A DNA stretch of 64,000 bases from assembly GCF_029714365.1 (NCBI RefSeq), contig NZ_CP121659.1:372001-436000 (forward strand). The letters are read 5' to 3'. Made by a program: the position numbers and the translations under genes. Within the stretch, counting starts at the first letter, position 1. Each line of letters starts with the position of its first letter. Below the pieces are notes generated by a model. That model was not told the origin of the DNA and searched no databases. It saw only the letters and a list, made by a program, of their open reading frames with translations. This DNA comes from Sinorhizobium terangae (GTDB lineage Bacteria > Pseudomonadota > Alphaproteobacteria > Rhizobiales > Rhizobiaceae). Positions 45,098-55,974 of this stretch are shown here, piece by piece.

Positions 45098-45805
45098 ATG
45101 GCTGATCTTTCCTCTTTCCCGATCACGACCCGCTGGCCGGCAACCAACCCGGATATCATCCAGCTCTATTCGCTGCCGACCCCGAACGGCGTGAAGATTT
45201 CCATTGCCCTGGAAGAACTGGGCCTGCCCTACGAGCCGCATCGCATTGCGTTCGATGCCAACGAACAGAAGTCGCCCGAATTCCTGTCGCTCAACCCGAA
45301 CGGCCGCATCCCGGCGATCATCGATCCGAACGGGCCCGGCGGAAAGCCGATCGGTCTTTTCGAATCCGGTGCGATCCTGGTTTATCTGGCAGAAAAGACG
45401 GGAAAGCTTATCCCGGCGGATGCCGCCGGCCGCTACGAGACGCTTTGCTGGGTGATGTTCCAGATGGGCGGTGTTGGTCCGATGCTCGGTCAGTTCGGGC
45501 ATTTCTTCAAGTTCGCGGCCGAAAGGGTTGCCAACAACTCCTATCCGATGGAGCGGTACCGCGATGAATCGAAGCGCCTGCTCGGCGTGCTCGAGACGCG
45601 GCTGAGAGGCCGGCAGTGGCTGATGGGCGACGAATACACGATCGCCGATATTGCCACCTACCCCTGGGTCGAGGGCGCGCGCAGATTCTATGGCGGCGCG
45701 GAAGTGCTCGAATACGAGAGTTTCCCGAATGTCATGGCCTGGGTCGATCGCGGCCTCGCGCGGCCGGCCGCGCAGAAGGGGATGGAAATCCCGCGCAAGC
45801 CCTGA
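45098..45805 (+). CDS. Glutathione S-transferase-like protein (YfcG/YghU group)
   Basis: A 235-residue GST. Thioredoxin-like N-domain: LYSLPTPNGVKISIALEELG, SLNPNGRIPAIIDPN, ESGAILVYLAEKTGKL (glutathione site). All-helical C-domain: WVMFQMGGVGPMLGQFGHFF and the N-capping box GDEYTIADIATYPWV. The asparagine in TPNG fits the disulfide-bond oxidoreductase (YfcG/YghU/Ure2-like) type. ATG 45098 is used; the frame extends upstream into the hisG end but is not GST-like. It stands outside the his operon by about 120 bases. Confidence 0.88.
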   Translation: MADLSSFPITTRWPATNPDIIQLYSLPTPNGVKISIALEELGLPYEPHRIAFDANEQKSPEFLSLNPNGRIPAIIDPNGPGGKPIGLFESGAILVYLAEKTGKLIPADAAGRYETLCWVMFQMGGVGPMLGQFGHFFKFAAERVANNSYPMERYRDESKRLLGVLETRLRGRQWLMGDEYTIADIATYPWVEGARRFYGGAEVLEYESFPNVMAWVDRGLARPAAQKGMEIPRKP

Positions 45806-45880
45806 TCCCCTGGCGGTCCTGCCATTCCGCCCGAGTTGACGAAGCTCGGGCGGAAAGGGTACGGCTTGCTAAAGCAGTGT

Positions 45881-45981
45881 CTACAGCGCCGTGCGTTTCC
45901 GAGGCGTGCAAAGATCGCTGTAGCGCTTTGAATCGGCATGATTTTATCCTCACATCGATACCGATTTGAGGAATCATGCAG
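45881..45981 (+). repeat. Two-palindrome intergenic repeat (RIME-like), forward copy
   Basis: CTACAGCGCCGTGCGTTTCC, GAGGCGTGCAAAGATCGCTG, TAGCGCTTTGAATCGGCATG, ATTTTATCCTCACATCG / CGATTTGAGG and ATCATGCAG. It ends 18 bases before the GTG start of the reductase gene. Confidence 0.75.
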
Positions 45982-45998
45982 TAGAGACGGGGAAGCAG

Positions 45999-47216
45999 GT
46001 GTCGGGAAGACTTGTTGTTATCGGCGGCGGTCAGGCCGCCTTCGCGTTGGTTGCCAAACTTCGCGCTTTGAAGGACGAGCGGCCAGTGACGATCGTGTCT
46101 TCTGAGGCAAGCCTTCCCTACCAGCGGCCACCCCTTTCCAAGAAATATCTGCTCCGCGAAATGACGCTCGACCGGCTGCTCTATCGGCCGGAGGCCTGGT
46201 ATTCGGAGCACGACATCGACATTCGCCTTTCGACCACCGTCACACGCATCGACCGCGGGCAAAAGCAGGTGAGTTTGGGCGACGGATCGGTGCTCGGTTA
46301 CGAGACGCTTGCCTTCGCGACCGGGGCGGCGCCGCGGCGGCTGCCGGCCTCGGTCGGTGGCGATCTTGCCGGCGTCTACGTCGTGCGGGATTTCAAGGAT
46401 GCCGATCTGCTCGCCGAGGAGATGCGCCCCGGTCGCCGTGCACTGGTGGTGGGCGGGGGCTATATCGGCCTTGAGGCCGCCGCGGTCGCCCGCACCTGCG
46501 GCATGGAGGTGACCGTCATCGAAATGGCGGACCGTATCCTGCAACGGGTGGCCTCGGCCGCGACATCCGCGATCGTTCGCGAGATTCATCGCGCCCGCGG
46601 CGTCGAAATCCGCGAGGGCATGGGCCTCCACCGCCTGATCGGCGACAATGGGCGCGTGACGGCCGCTGAACTGGCGGACGGCTCAACGATCCCGGTCGAC
46701 GTGGTGATCGTCGGCATCGGCGTCAGCGCCAACGATGCTCTGGCGCATGACGCGGGCTTGGAGACCTCCAACGGCATCATCGTTGACAGCTACGGCCGAA
46801 CTTCCGATCCTGCGATCTTTGCCATGGGTGACTGTGCGGTCCTACCGTGGCAAGGCATGCGGATCCGCCTGGAATCGGTTCAGAACGCCGTTGACCAGGC
46901 GGAGGCGATTGCCGCCATCCTCGCCGGCAGCTCCGAGCCCTACGATCCGAAGCCCTGGTTCTGGTCGGACCAGTACGACGTGAAGCTCCAGATCGCCGGC
47001 TTCGGTCTCGGCCACGACGAAACGCTGGTCCGTCCGGGCCAGCGCGAAGGCAGCGTATCGGTCTGGTATTTCCGCCAGGGCAAGTTCATCGCCGTCGATG
47101 CCATAAACGACGCCAAGGCCTATGTGACGGGAAAGAAGCTGCTCGAAAGCGGAACAACACCGGATCGAGCGAAACTCGCCGATCCTGACACTGACCTCAA
47201 GTCACTGCTCATTTAG
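45999..47216 (+). CDS. NAD(P)H-dependent ferredoxin/rubredoxin reductase-like flavoprotein
   Basis: A 405-residue FAD/NAD-linked disulfide-oxidoreductase-fold enzyme, similar to rhodocoxin and putidaredoxin reductases. FAD motif LVVIGGGQAAFALVAKLRAL; NAD motif ALVVGGGYIGLEAAAVARTCG with acidic end at VIEM; the FAD-binding SYGRTSDPAIFAMGDCA; and C-terminal reductase domain with VQNAVDQAEAIAA and FWSDQYDVKLQIAG. The GTG 45999 start follows GGGGAAGCA and removes the part inside the repeat. It probably feeds electrons to a ferredoxin and P450 or dioxygenase; no partner is adjacent. Confidence 0.86.
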   Translation: MSGRLVVIGGGQAAFALVAKLRALKDERPVTIVSSEASLPYQRPPLSKKYLLREMTLDRLLYRPEAWYSEHDIDIRLSTTVTRIDRGQKQVSLGDGSVLGYETLAFATGAAPRRLPASVGGDLAGVYVVRDFKDADLLAEEMRPGRRALVVGGGYIGLEAAAVARTCGMEVTVIEMADRILQRVASAATSAIVREIHRARGVEIREGMGLHRLIGDNGRVTAAELADGSTIPVDVVIVGIGVSANDALAHDAGLETSNGIIVDSYGRTSDPAIFAMGDCAVLPWQGMRIRLESVQNAVDQAEAIAAILAGSSEPYDPKPWFWSDQYDVKLQIAGFGLGHDETLVRPGQREGSVSVWYFRQGKFIAVDAINDAKAYVTGKKLLESGTTPDRAKLADPDTDLKSLLI

Positions 47217-47386
47217 CCGGCGACATCGCCCGGAATTCTCGATCTGTTAACGAAGAAAGCACCGTTCCGTTTCGGAATGGCCCTCTTCGTCGGGTTTTCA
47301 CGCTTCTTTAAACCGCGAAACGTCAACAGATGGCGAGCCGGAGCAGGTGACCTGCGTCCGTGCAGTGGTTATTTGGGCGATCTGTT

Positions 47387-50185
47387 ATGTTCAAGATCCT
47401 GACATGCCTCGTGGTGGAACACGATCCGCGAATGGTCGTGCTGGCGGCGTTGATTTGCTTCCTGTCGAGTTTCGGCGCTGTCACCTTGCTTCAGCGTGCG
47501 CGCGCTGCGGTCGGTGGGCCACGGGCGACCTGGATCGCCGCCGCCGGCATCGCCAGCGGCTTCGGGATATGGGCAACCCACTTCATTGCGATGCTTGCCT
47601 ATGATCCGGGTGTCTTGGTCGGCTATCAGACGAACCTCATGATCCTGTCGCTGGCGGCGGCAATTGTGCTGACGGTATCGGCCCTCGGCATCGCGACCTA
47701 TGTGGCGGGGCGCGCCGGCTGGCTGTTCGGCGGGCTGGTGCTTGGCGCCGGCGTTGCCTCCATGCATTTTCTCGGCATGGCTGCGCTGGACGTCCCCGGC
47801 TTCATTCGCTGGGACGCGACGCTCGTCGTCTCTTCGATCCTTGCCGGATCGCTGTTCGATGTGGCCGCGCTTTTCGCAGTCGCCCGCGGCGACCAGCCGC
47901 TGAGGGCCAAGTTGCTTGCGACGTCCGCGATGACGCTTGGGATCGTGACGCTGCATTTTACGGCGATGGCCGCCGTGACGATCGAAGCCGGCCCCGTGGC
48001 TGAGGCGGGCATAGGCATGCTGCAGCCGCATCTCTTGGCCTTCGTCATTGCAGGAACGGCATTCTTCCTGCTGTCGATCGTTCTGACTGCGGCCGGTTTC
48101 GCCCGTCAGGCGGAGGTCCTGGCGGCCGCGTCGGAGAAGGAGTTTTCCCGCTTCGTCCGGAGCGTCAAGGACTATGCGATCTGCATGCTCGACATCGATG
48201 GCCACGTGACCAGTTGGAATGCCGGTGCTGAGGCGAACAAGGGATACACTGCCGCGGAGATCATCGGCAAGAATTTCGCCTGCTTCTACGCACCGGAAGA
48301 AAGGCAGGCCAACCTGCCGCAACAGGCGCTGCGTCTCGCCCTTCTCGATGGAAAATACGAGACGGAAGGCTGGCGCTATCGCAAAGATGACACCCGCTAC
48401 TGGGCGCACGTGGTGATCGAACCGATCATCGATGAAGCCGGACGGCACGGCGGCTTCATCAAGATTGCCAAGGACATTTCCAAGGAAAAGGCGAACGCCG
48501 ATCGTATCGCCGAAGTCAGCAAGAATCTCGACATCGCGCTGGAGAACATGACGCAGGGCATATGTCTGTTCGACAAGGCCGACCGCCTGCTGATTTCGAA
48601 CAGGCGTTGCCTCGAGATCTTCAATCTCTCCGAATCGATGGCCGGCAAGGGCGTGACTTTCCGGGAAATTCTCGAGCGGGCATCTGCCAGCGCCTATCCT
48701 GACCCGGCGGTGGCCAAGGCCAGAGCCGATGCGGCTTATCAGAAACACCGCATCGACATTGTCGGCACGGGCGGAGCCGACCTTGTCGAGAAGCTGCCGA
48801 ACGGACGTTCCATCCTGACGAAGCACCGCATGTTGCCGGATGGCGGCTGGGTCTCCACCTATGAGGACATCACCGAGCGACTGGACTCCGAGGAACAGAT
48901 TTCGTTCCTCGCCCGACACGACAGTCTGACGGGGCTACCCAATCGGCTGCAGTTCAACAGCTACCTCGAGGAGGAGCTCGATGCCGCTGCCTGGTTCTCG
49001 CGCAAGGTGGCCGTCATCGGCCTTGACCTGAACAAGTTCAAGGAAGTCAACGATTTGCATGGTCATGCCGCGGGCGACTTCGTGCTGGTCACGATCGCGC
49101 AGCGGATGAAGGCGCTACTTCAGGAGGGCGAGTTCGTTGCCCGTTTCGGCGGCGACGAGTTTGCGGCGGTGAAGCGCTTCGAGGAACTCACCGAGCTCCA
49201 TGATTTCCTGCGGCGCATTGAAAATTGCCTGCACGAGGAAATGCGCTTCGGTGATTTCGAGCTGAAATCCGGCGGTAGCATGGGCGTTGCGATCTATCCG
49301 CAGGACGCCGAAACCGCCGACACGCTGATCAACAATGCCGATCTCGCCATGTATCGCGCCAAGGCGGCATTGAACCAGGCGGTCTGCTTCTACGAGGTCT
49401 CGATGGACGAGGCTGCCCGCAAGCGCCGGGCTCTTGCAAACGATCTCTGGGACGCGGTCGAGAAGGGCCAGCTGGCGCTTCACTATCAGGTGCAGAAATC
49501 GGTGATGACCGGCGACGTCACCGGCTATGAAGTGCTGCTGCGCTGGCATCATCCCGAACGCGGCATGGTCCCGCCGAATGAATTCATCCCGCTGGCCGAA
49601 GAATGCGGTGCGATCCTGCCGATCGGTGAATGGGTCCTGCGCGAGGCATGCCGCGAGGCGGCCGGATGGGGTGGCCAACACAAGATTGCCGTCAATATCT
49701 CGCCGGTGCAGTTGGCCAATGGTGACATCGTCAGCCTCGTCCAGCAGGTGCTCGCGGAAACCGGGCTCAGCCCGAAGCGGCTCGAACTCGAAATCACCGA
49801 GTCCACCATTATCGACGACAAGGAGCGCGCGCTGCTGACGCTCCGCCAGATCAAGGAGCTTGGAGTCACCATCGCCATCGATGACTTCGGCACCGGTTAC
49901 TCGTCGCTCGAAACATTGCGGTCGTTCCCCTTCGACAAGATCAAGCTCGACAAGAGCTTCATGTGGGAGGTCGAAGGAAGCCCCCAGGCCAAGGCGATCG
50001 TCCGGGCCATCCTCGCCCTCGGGCAAAGCCTCTCCGTGCCGGTCCTTGCCGAGGGCGTCGAAACGCAAAAACAGCTCGACATCCTTCAAGCGGAGGGTTG
50101 CGACGAGGCTCAGGGCTATCTGCTCGGGCGCCCAGCGCCCATCGCCGCAGCCCCGGGCACGCGAGTACAAGCTGCCGTCGCTTGA
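47387..50185 (+). CDS. MHYT-PAS-GGDEF-EAL cyclic-di-GMP protein
   Basis: Inner-membrane signalling protein of about 932 residues. An N-terminal MHYT sensor (repeats ATHFIAMLAY, ASMHFLGMAALD, VTLHFTAMAAVT) spans about residues 10-230 with seven helices. Two PAS segments follow (WNAGAEANKGYTAAEIIGKN; LENMTQGICLFDKADRLLIS). Then GGDEF (VARFGGDEFAAVKRF) and EAL (TGYEVLLRWHHP, LELEITEST, AIDDFGTGYSSLETLRSF, LAEGVETQKQL). In the EAL motif the middle residue is Val, which is common in active enzymes. MHYT domains are proposed to sense O2, CO or NO through metals. It could make or break c-di-GMP. Start ATG 47387 is chosen over GTG 47360. Confidence 0.93.
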   Translation: MFKILTCLVVEHDPRMVVLAALICFLSSFGAVTLLQRARAAVGGPRATWIAAAGIASGFGIWATHFIAMLAYDPGVLVGYQTNLMILSLAAAIVLTVSALGIATYVAGRAGWLFGGLVLGAGVASMHFLGMAALDVPGFIRWDATLVVSSILAGSLFDVAALFAVARGDQPLRAKLLATSAMTLGIVTLHFTAMAAVTIEAGPVAEAGIGMLQPHLLAFVIAGTAFFLLSIVLTAAGFARQAEVLAAASEKEFSRFVRSVKDYAICMLDIDGHVTSWNAGAEANKGYTAAEIIGKNFACFYAPEERQANLPQQALRLALLDGKYETEGWRYRKDDTRYWAHVVIEPIIDEAGRHGGFIKIAKDISKEKANADRIAEVSKNLDIALENMTQGICLFDKADRLLISNRRCLEIFNLSESMAGKGVTFREILERASASAYPDPAVAKARADAAYQKHRIDIVGTGGADLVEKLPNGRSILTKHRMLPDGGWVSTYEDITERLDSEEQISFLARHDSLTGLPNRLQFNSYLEEELDAAAWFSRKVAVIGLDLNKFKEVNDLHGHAAGDFVLVTIAQRMKALLQEGEFVARFGGDEFAAVKRFEELTELHDFLRRIENCLHEEMRFGDFELKSGGSMGVAIYPQDAETADTLINNADLAMYRAKAALNQAVCFYEVSMDEAARKRRALANDLWDAVEKGQLALHYQVQKSVMTGDVTGYEVLLRWHHPERGMVPPNEFIPLAEECGAILPIGEWVLREACREAAGWGGQHKIAVNISPVQLANGDIVSLVQQVLAETGLSPKRLELEITESTIIDDKERALLTLRQIKELGVTIAIDDFGTGYSSLETLRSFPFDKIKLDKSFMWEVEGSPQAKAIVRAILALGQSLSVPVLAEGVETQKQLDILQAEGCDEAQGYLLGRPAPIAAAPGTRVQAAVA

Positions 50186-50290
50186 TGCGACTGCGGCGGC
50201 CGGCCGGAGGTCGAAGGAAAGTGCATACCCCAAGGCTTGCGTAGTTTCAGAGAGTTAGGCCATCTGCTGTTTCAATGAAGCAGTGAATGA

Positions 50291-50719
50291 TTATTGCCGC
50301 ACCATCGCCTGCGGGCCCTCGATCAGAAAGCGCGGGAAAAAGAAGACCCCAAGCATCGAGCCGGAATAGCGCTCTTCAAGTCCAGACGACTCGCCGATGC
50401 AGAAGAGCGGCTGCCTTTGCCCGGTTTCGAGGATGATCGTCGTGGAAAAGCAGAAGGTCGAGGAAGACGTTGCCGCCTGCTCGAAAAGTTCGAGCACGTG
50501 ATTGCGATCGGCCGGATCGTAACAGCGGACGAAATTGAGCAATCCGCACTCGTTCTCTCGCAGACCGTGAATCGCTGCGGCCTTGTCGCCGAGTACGAAG
50601 AGACCCGTGGTGAGATCACCGGACCAGCCCTCGGAAACGCAGAACTGCGCAGGTATTTCCTGATGTGGCAAGCCGTGAATGCCGGAGGACAGGGAATTTG
50701 TTCTTGCGATCTTAAACAC
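50291..50719 (-). CDS. Orphan 142-residue protein, PAS-like, paralogue of the gene at 40915
   Basis: Same length and fold pattern as the protein at 40915. Shared blocks are EGWSGDL, ECGLLNFVRCYDPADRNHVL, LFEQAATSSSTFCFST, QRQPLFCIGESSGL and MLGVFFFPR. Unrelated parts are the N-terminal 25 residues. It sits convergently beside the c-di-GMP signalling gene, which makes a sensory role plausible, but its partners are unknown. The start is clear from ATG 50719. Confidence 0.68.
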   Translation of the reverse strand: MFKIARTNSLSSGIHGLPHQEIPAQFCVSEGWSGDLTTGLFVLGDKAAAIHGLRENECGLLNFVRCYDPADRNHVLELFEQAATSSSTFCFSTTIILETGQRQPLFCIGESSGLEERYSGSMLGVFFFPRFLIEGPQAMVRQ

Positions 50720-50738
50720 GACTTGCCCCAGATATGCC

Positions 50739-50840
50739 CTGCAACGCGGCGCGTCCTATCAGACGCGCAAGGCCGCTATAGCACTTTGAATTGCCGGATG
50801 TTTTATCCTTGAATCGGCAACGATTTAAGGAAACATGCAG
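50739..50840 (+). repeat. Two-palindrome intergenic repeat (RIME-like), forward copy
   Basis: CTGCAACGCGGCGCGTCCTA, TCAGACGCGCAAGGCCGCTA, TAGCACTTTGAATTGCCGGA, TATCCTTGAATCG / CGATTTAAGG, AAACATGCAG. Confidence 0.78.
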
Positions 50841-51257
50841 AGCGAACAGCCGGTATCTAAGTCCGGACAGACGCATTCGAAAAAGGACCGCTCGCTGCCG
50901 TTGATCCGAGGGCCAAGCCACTCGTGCCATGCTGATCTCTTGGTCGATTGGTTCGACGCGGGAAAGACAGCCCGTCAAGCGAAATCATTTCGCAAGAAGG
51001 TCGGCCATGTTGCGAGCAAATATCAAAAAAGCTTTGGCGATGATGTTCTTTACTCGGACCAGGTACACAAGCCAAAAGCGAGCAGATGCTCGTTCAGTTC
51101 GTGGCCGCTCTCCACCTTCGCGTGAATCTGGTGTTCACTTGGCGCGTTGTTATAGTTCGTTTTTTTACAACTTCAACGGTTTTTTGCACTGTTTTGGGCT
51201 GCCGTTTCTTTTTCGCAGTGCCTTGTTCGAGATGCATCATTTGGTTTGACGAAAAGC
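50841..51257. other. No gene seen
   Basis: 417 bases after the repeat, lying downstream of groEL on the other strand. Rightward frames (50835-51125, 50929-51249) start in or near the repeat and lack ribosome sites and protein-like pattern. The stretch 51120-51240 is unusually T-rich (GTTCGTTTTTTTACAAC, GGTTTTTTGCACTG) for this genome. Confidence 0.5.
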
Positions 51258-51282
51258 AAAAAGGGCGGCTCGAAGCCGCCCT
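51258..51282 (-). terminator. groEL terminator
   Basis: Stem AGGGCGGCT / AGCCGCCCT with a three-base loop; on the minus strand it is followed by TTTTTGCTTTTC. It begins about 48 bases after the groEL stop. Confidence 0.85.
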
Positions 51283-51329
51283 CTCAGTTCCGGTACCGGA
51301 AACATCGCTGTGCTAAGGCTTTCGCCTTA

Positions 51330-53015
<1,686 letters not shown>

Positions 53016-53042
53016 TTACGGAAGTTGGAGGGTGCCGGCCGA

Positions 53043-53339
53043 TCAGCCGATGATGCCCATGATGTCGGCTTCCTTCATGATCAGAAGGTCTTCGCCGTTG
53101 ATCTTGACTTCGGTGCCGGACCACTTGCCGAACAGGACGCGGTCGCCAGCCTTGACATCGAGCGGAACAACCTTGCCGCTTTCGTCACGGGCGCCCGAAC
53201 CGACAGCCACGATTTCGCCTTCTTGCGGCTTTTCCTTTGCGGTGTCCGGAATGATGATGCCGCCCTTGGTCTTTTCCTCAGACTCGACGCGGCGGACGAC
53301 AACGCGGTCGTGCAGCGGACGGAAGTTGGTGCTTGCCAT
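53043..53339 (-). CDS. groS: Co-chaperonin GroES (10 kDa)
   Basis: Lid of the GroEL cage, 98 residues. The start [20 protein letters not shown], mobile-loop region [19 protein letters not shown] and the ending EADIMGIIG are diagnostic. The unit is transcribed leftward from a promoter at about 53432-53460 with a CIRCE operator between promoter and gene. Confidence 0.97.
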   Translation of the reverse strand: MASTNFRPLHDRVVVRRVESEEKTKGGIIIPDTAKEKPQEGEIVAVGSGARDESGKVVPLDVKAGDRVLFGKWSGTEVKINGEDLLIMKEADIMGIIG

Positions 53340-53397
53340 TGTCTAATCCCTCGATCAAATGACATTGCGGATCGTTCATCGACCCGGTGGATGAGTG

Positions 53398-53424
53398 TTA
53401 GCACTCATATCTCACGAGTGCTAG
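53398..53424. promoter_or_regulatory. CIRCE operator (HrcA site)
   Basis: TTAGCACTC, nine bases, GAGTGCTAG. It matches the CIRCE consensus TTAGCACTC-N9-GAGTGCTAA except for the last base. It lies about 60 bases upstream of the groES start, so HrcA is expected to repress the operon until heat shock. Confidence 0.93.
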
Positions 53425-53431
53425 CGTCGCC

Positions 53432-53460
53432 GAAATAGGACCGTGCGCTGAACGAGTCAA
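53432..53460 (-). promoter_or_regulatory. Promoter of groES-groEL
   Basis: On the minus strand: TTGACT (53460-53455), a 17-base spacer, TATTTC (53437-53432). This looks like a vegetative sigma-70 promoter. The CIRCE operator begins eight bases downstream of the -10 box, covering the transcription start. Confidence 0.6.
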
Positions 53461-53844
53461 GGATCGGTCGAGAGAATTTTTGCCGGTTGTGATCGTTGAT
53501 GGGCCGCGAGCCCTTTGTTGTTCAATTGCATGGGGAGAGGGACGGCCCACGCGAGGCATCGCGCCAAAATCCGCATCCAATGGCAACCATGCAAAGACGT
53601 CAACGGTGGCCTCGTTCAATTCCATTTCCCCAGACAAACGGGTATCGCGACGGCCCGGGTAATCTTCGACGTGTGCAATGACGACGAATTCGCCGCCGAC
53701 GCGCTCCTCAGGTTTTTCTGAGATCGCTGGCTGCATTGTGCGTCTGAATTCTTGGGAAGCGCCGCGTTTTTCTGAACGCGAGACTTGTATTCTTTGCCCT
53801 TCCTTGCGATGTGAGCCGAGAAGCCGAGTTTGCGGGAAGCCGAT
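53461..53844. other. No gene seen
   Basis: 384 bases between the groES promoter and the HAD gene. Several short frames on both strands (for example 53515-53721) lack ribosome sites and protein-like composition. It must hold the promoter of the rightward HAD-ribF genes, but I cannot place it. Confidence 0.45.
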
Positions 53845-54693
53845 ATGGCCGTAAGGATCAACAGTTTTCGGGAAATCACCAGCCGGTACGACGTGGTGCT
53901 CTGCGATGTCTGGGGCGTGCTCCACAATGGCGTCCAGGCCTTCGCTTCGGCTTGCGAGGCTCTCGCAGAGGCGCGCGCAAAAGGCCTGACTGTCGTCCTC
54001 ATTACCAATTCGCCGCGGCCGCATCCCGGCGTCGTGGTGCAGATCCGCGGCCTTGGCGTTCCCGACGAAGCCTACGATCGCATCGTTACATCAGGGGACG
54101 TCACGCGGGCGTTGATCTCGCAAGCCGCGAAACGCATCTTCTTTATCGGAGCCGAGCGCGACCTGCCTCTGCTCGAAGGTCTAGGTACCGAGATCGTTTC
54201 GGCGGAGGACGCGGAGACGATCGTCTGCGCCGGCTTTTATGACGATGAGACCGAAACGCCCGAACACTATCGCGCGACATTGACGGGACTCGCCAAGCGC
54301 AAGATCCCGTTCATCTGCGCCAATCCCGACCTCGTCGTGGAGCGCGGGCATCGGCTGATCCCCTGTGCCGGTGCGATCGCCAAGCTCTATGAGGATCTGG
54401 GCGGCGAGGCGCGCATTGCCGGCAAGCCCTACATCGCGATCTACCGCGCCGCCCTGACTGAGGCAAAGGCCGTGCGCGGTGCGTTCGATCTCTCCCGCGT
54501 CATCGCGATCGGTGACGGCATGCCGACCGACGTCAAGGGGGCGCAGGACGCGGGCTTCGACCTGCTCTATATCAGCGCCGGAATTCATGCCCAGGAATAC
54601 ATGCATGAAAGCCGCACCGACGAGGCGAAACTTGCCGCCTTCCTGAAAAGGGAAGGGGCCGCGCCGAAGTGGTGGATGCCGCGGCTTGGCTGA
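53845..54693 (+). CDS. HAD-superfamily class IIA hydrolase
   Basis: A 282-residue putative phosphatase of the TIGR01459 (HAD-IIA-like) group. HAD motif I is VVLCDVWGVLHNG (nucleophile D), motif II VVLITNSPR, and motif III-IV region VIAIGDGMPTDVKGAQDAGF. A cap domain lies between. The substrate is unknown, but sugar or nucleotide phosphates are typical. ATG 53845 is chosen because GGGAAG lies about five to eight bases upstream. ribF begins 13 bases after its stop, and the pairing of this HAD gene with ribF could indicate a flavin-related phosphatase. Confidence 0.87.
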   Translation: MAVRINSFREITSRYDVVLCDVWGVLHNGVQAFASACEALAEARAKGLTVVLITNSPRPHPGVVVQIRGLGVPDEAYDRIVTSGDVTRALISQAAKRIFFIGAERDLPLLEGLGTEIVSAEDAETIVCAGFYDDETETPEHYRATLTGLAKRKIPFICANPDLVVERGHRLIPCAGAIAKLYEDLGGEARIAGKPYIAIYRAALTEAKAVRGAFDLSRVIAIGDGMPTDVKGAQDAGFDLLYISAGIHAQEYMHESRTDEAKLAAFLKREGAAPKWWMPRLG

Positions 54694-54706
54694 CGGGAAG
54701 ACGGAC

Positions 54707-55690
54707 ATGACGGTTTTTCATCGCAACGAAACCCGTGATCCGCTTCCGGAGCGCCTGCGCGGCGGCGTCATCGCGATCGGCAATTTCGATGGCGTTCACC
54801 GCGGACATCAGTCGGTGTTGAACCGGGCGCTGGACGAAGCGGCGAAACGCAGCGTTCCCGCGCTCGTCCTGACCTTCGAGCCGCATCCACGCACCGTCTT
54901 CAGGCCGGACACGCCGGTCTTCCGCCTGACGCCCGCCCCGCTCAAGGCCCGCATCCTCGAAGGCATGGGCTTCGGCGCCGTCATCGAATACCCCTTCGAC
55001 CGGACCTTCTCTCAGCTTTCCGCGTCCGATTTCATCCATCGCATCCTGCGCGAATGGCTGCATGCATCCCACGTGGTCACCGGCTTCGACTTCCATTTCG
55101 GCAAAGGGCGCGAAGGCGGCCCGGCATTCCTGATGGCGGCCGGCGAGCGGGAGGGTTTTGGCGTCACGCTCGTCGATGCCTTCCGCGATGAAAACGCTTC
55201 GGTGATCTCGTCGAGCTTCATCCGTTCCCTGCTCGCCGAAGGGGATGTTGCGCACGCGGCAGGACTGCTCGGTTACCGTCACACGGTCGAGGCGGAAGTG
55301 ATCGGCGGCAAGAAGCTTGGACGCTCGCTCGGCTTTCCGACCGCCAATATGAGGCTGCCGCCCGAAGCGGAACTCAAGAACGGCATCTACGCCGTGCGGT
55401 TCCGCCGCGCCGATGGCTCTCTTTACGACGGCGTCGCAAGCTACGGCCGTCGCCCGACCGTCGACAGCGATGGCGAGCCGCTGCTGGAGACTTTCGTCTT
55501 CGACTACTCCGGTGAGCTTTACGGCGAAGTCTGCAGTGTCTCCTTCTTCGGCCATCTCCGCGATGAGCTCAAGTTCGATGGATTGGAGCCGCTGATGGCG
55601 CAGATCAAGCGCGACGAGGAGGAGGCGCGCCAGCTCCTTTCCGGCGTCCAGCCCCTGAGCGAGATCGACCGGAGACTCAATTTCGCCTGA
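54707..55690 (+). CDS. ribF: Bifunctional riboflavin kinase / FAD synthetase
   Basis: Makes FMN and FAD from riboflavin. It is 327 residues. The N-terminal FAD-synthetase domain shows IAIGNFDGVHRGHQSVLNRA, LTFEPHPRTVF, VTGFDFHFGKGREGG and SSSFIRSLLAEG; the C-terminal kinase domain shows GRSLGFPTANMRLP and GVASYGRRPT. GGGAAG precedes ATG 54707. It is the second gene of the HAD-ribF unit. Confidence 0.94.
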   Translation: MTVFHRNETRDPLPERLRGGVIAIGNFDGVHRGHQSVLNRALDEAAKRSVPALVLTFEPHPRTVFRPDTPVFRLTPAPLKARILEGMGFGAVIEYPFDRTFSQLSASDFIHRILREWLHASHVVTGFDFHFGKGREGGPAFLMAAGEREGFGVTLVDAFRDENASVISSSFIRSLLAEGDVAHAAGLLGYRHTVEAEVIGGKKLGRSLGFPTANMRLPPEAELKNGIYAVRFRRADGSLYDGVASYGRRPTVDSDGEPLLETFVFDYSGELYGEVCSVSFFGHLRDELKFDGLEPLMAQIKRDEEEARQLLSGVQPLSEIDRRLNFA

Positions 55691-55695
55691 GCTCT

Positions 55696-55712
55696 GCCGG
55701 GAGGCGCCCGGC
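55696..55712 (+). terminator. Possible weak terminator after ribF
   Basis: GCCGGG (55696-55701) pairs with CCCGGC (55707-55712) across a five-base loop, followed by CTTTCG. Six base pairs and a short T run make it a weak candidate. Confidence 0.35.
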
Positions 55713-55974
55713 CTTTCGCAGCCAAAGAATTCGGCCATGCGACGTTGGCGGACCTTTTCAAAAGGCTGAAAACGCCTTAAAGAACCGGCCACTATGACCC
55801 GGCACCGTCGATTGATCGTCGATCAGCGAATTATTGGCCCGGCCCTCCGCGCGCGCTAGACCGCCGGCGGGTCCGGGATTTCGGCGTTTCCACGCCCCCC
55901 AAAGTCATCTTCGAGACAGAGACCCGTTCCGCATGCGTGACGATACCCGCGCGGAAAAGACGAACGCAAAGACC

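Noticed and set aside
50835-51249. Two short rightward ORFs downstream of the repeat
   Set aside because: One starts in the repeat itself, neither has a ribosome site, and residue composition is random-like (many Arg/Ser/Phe).
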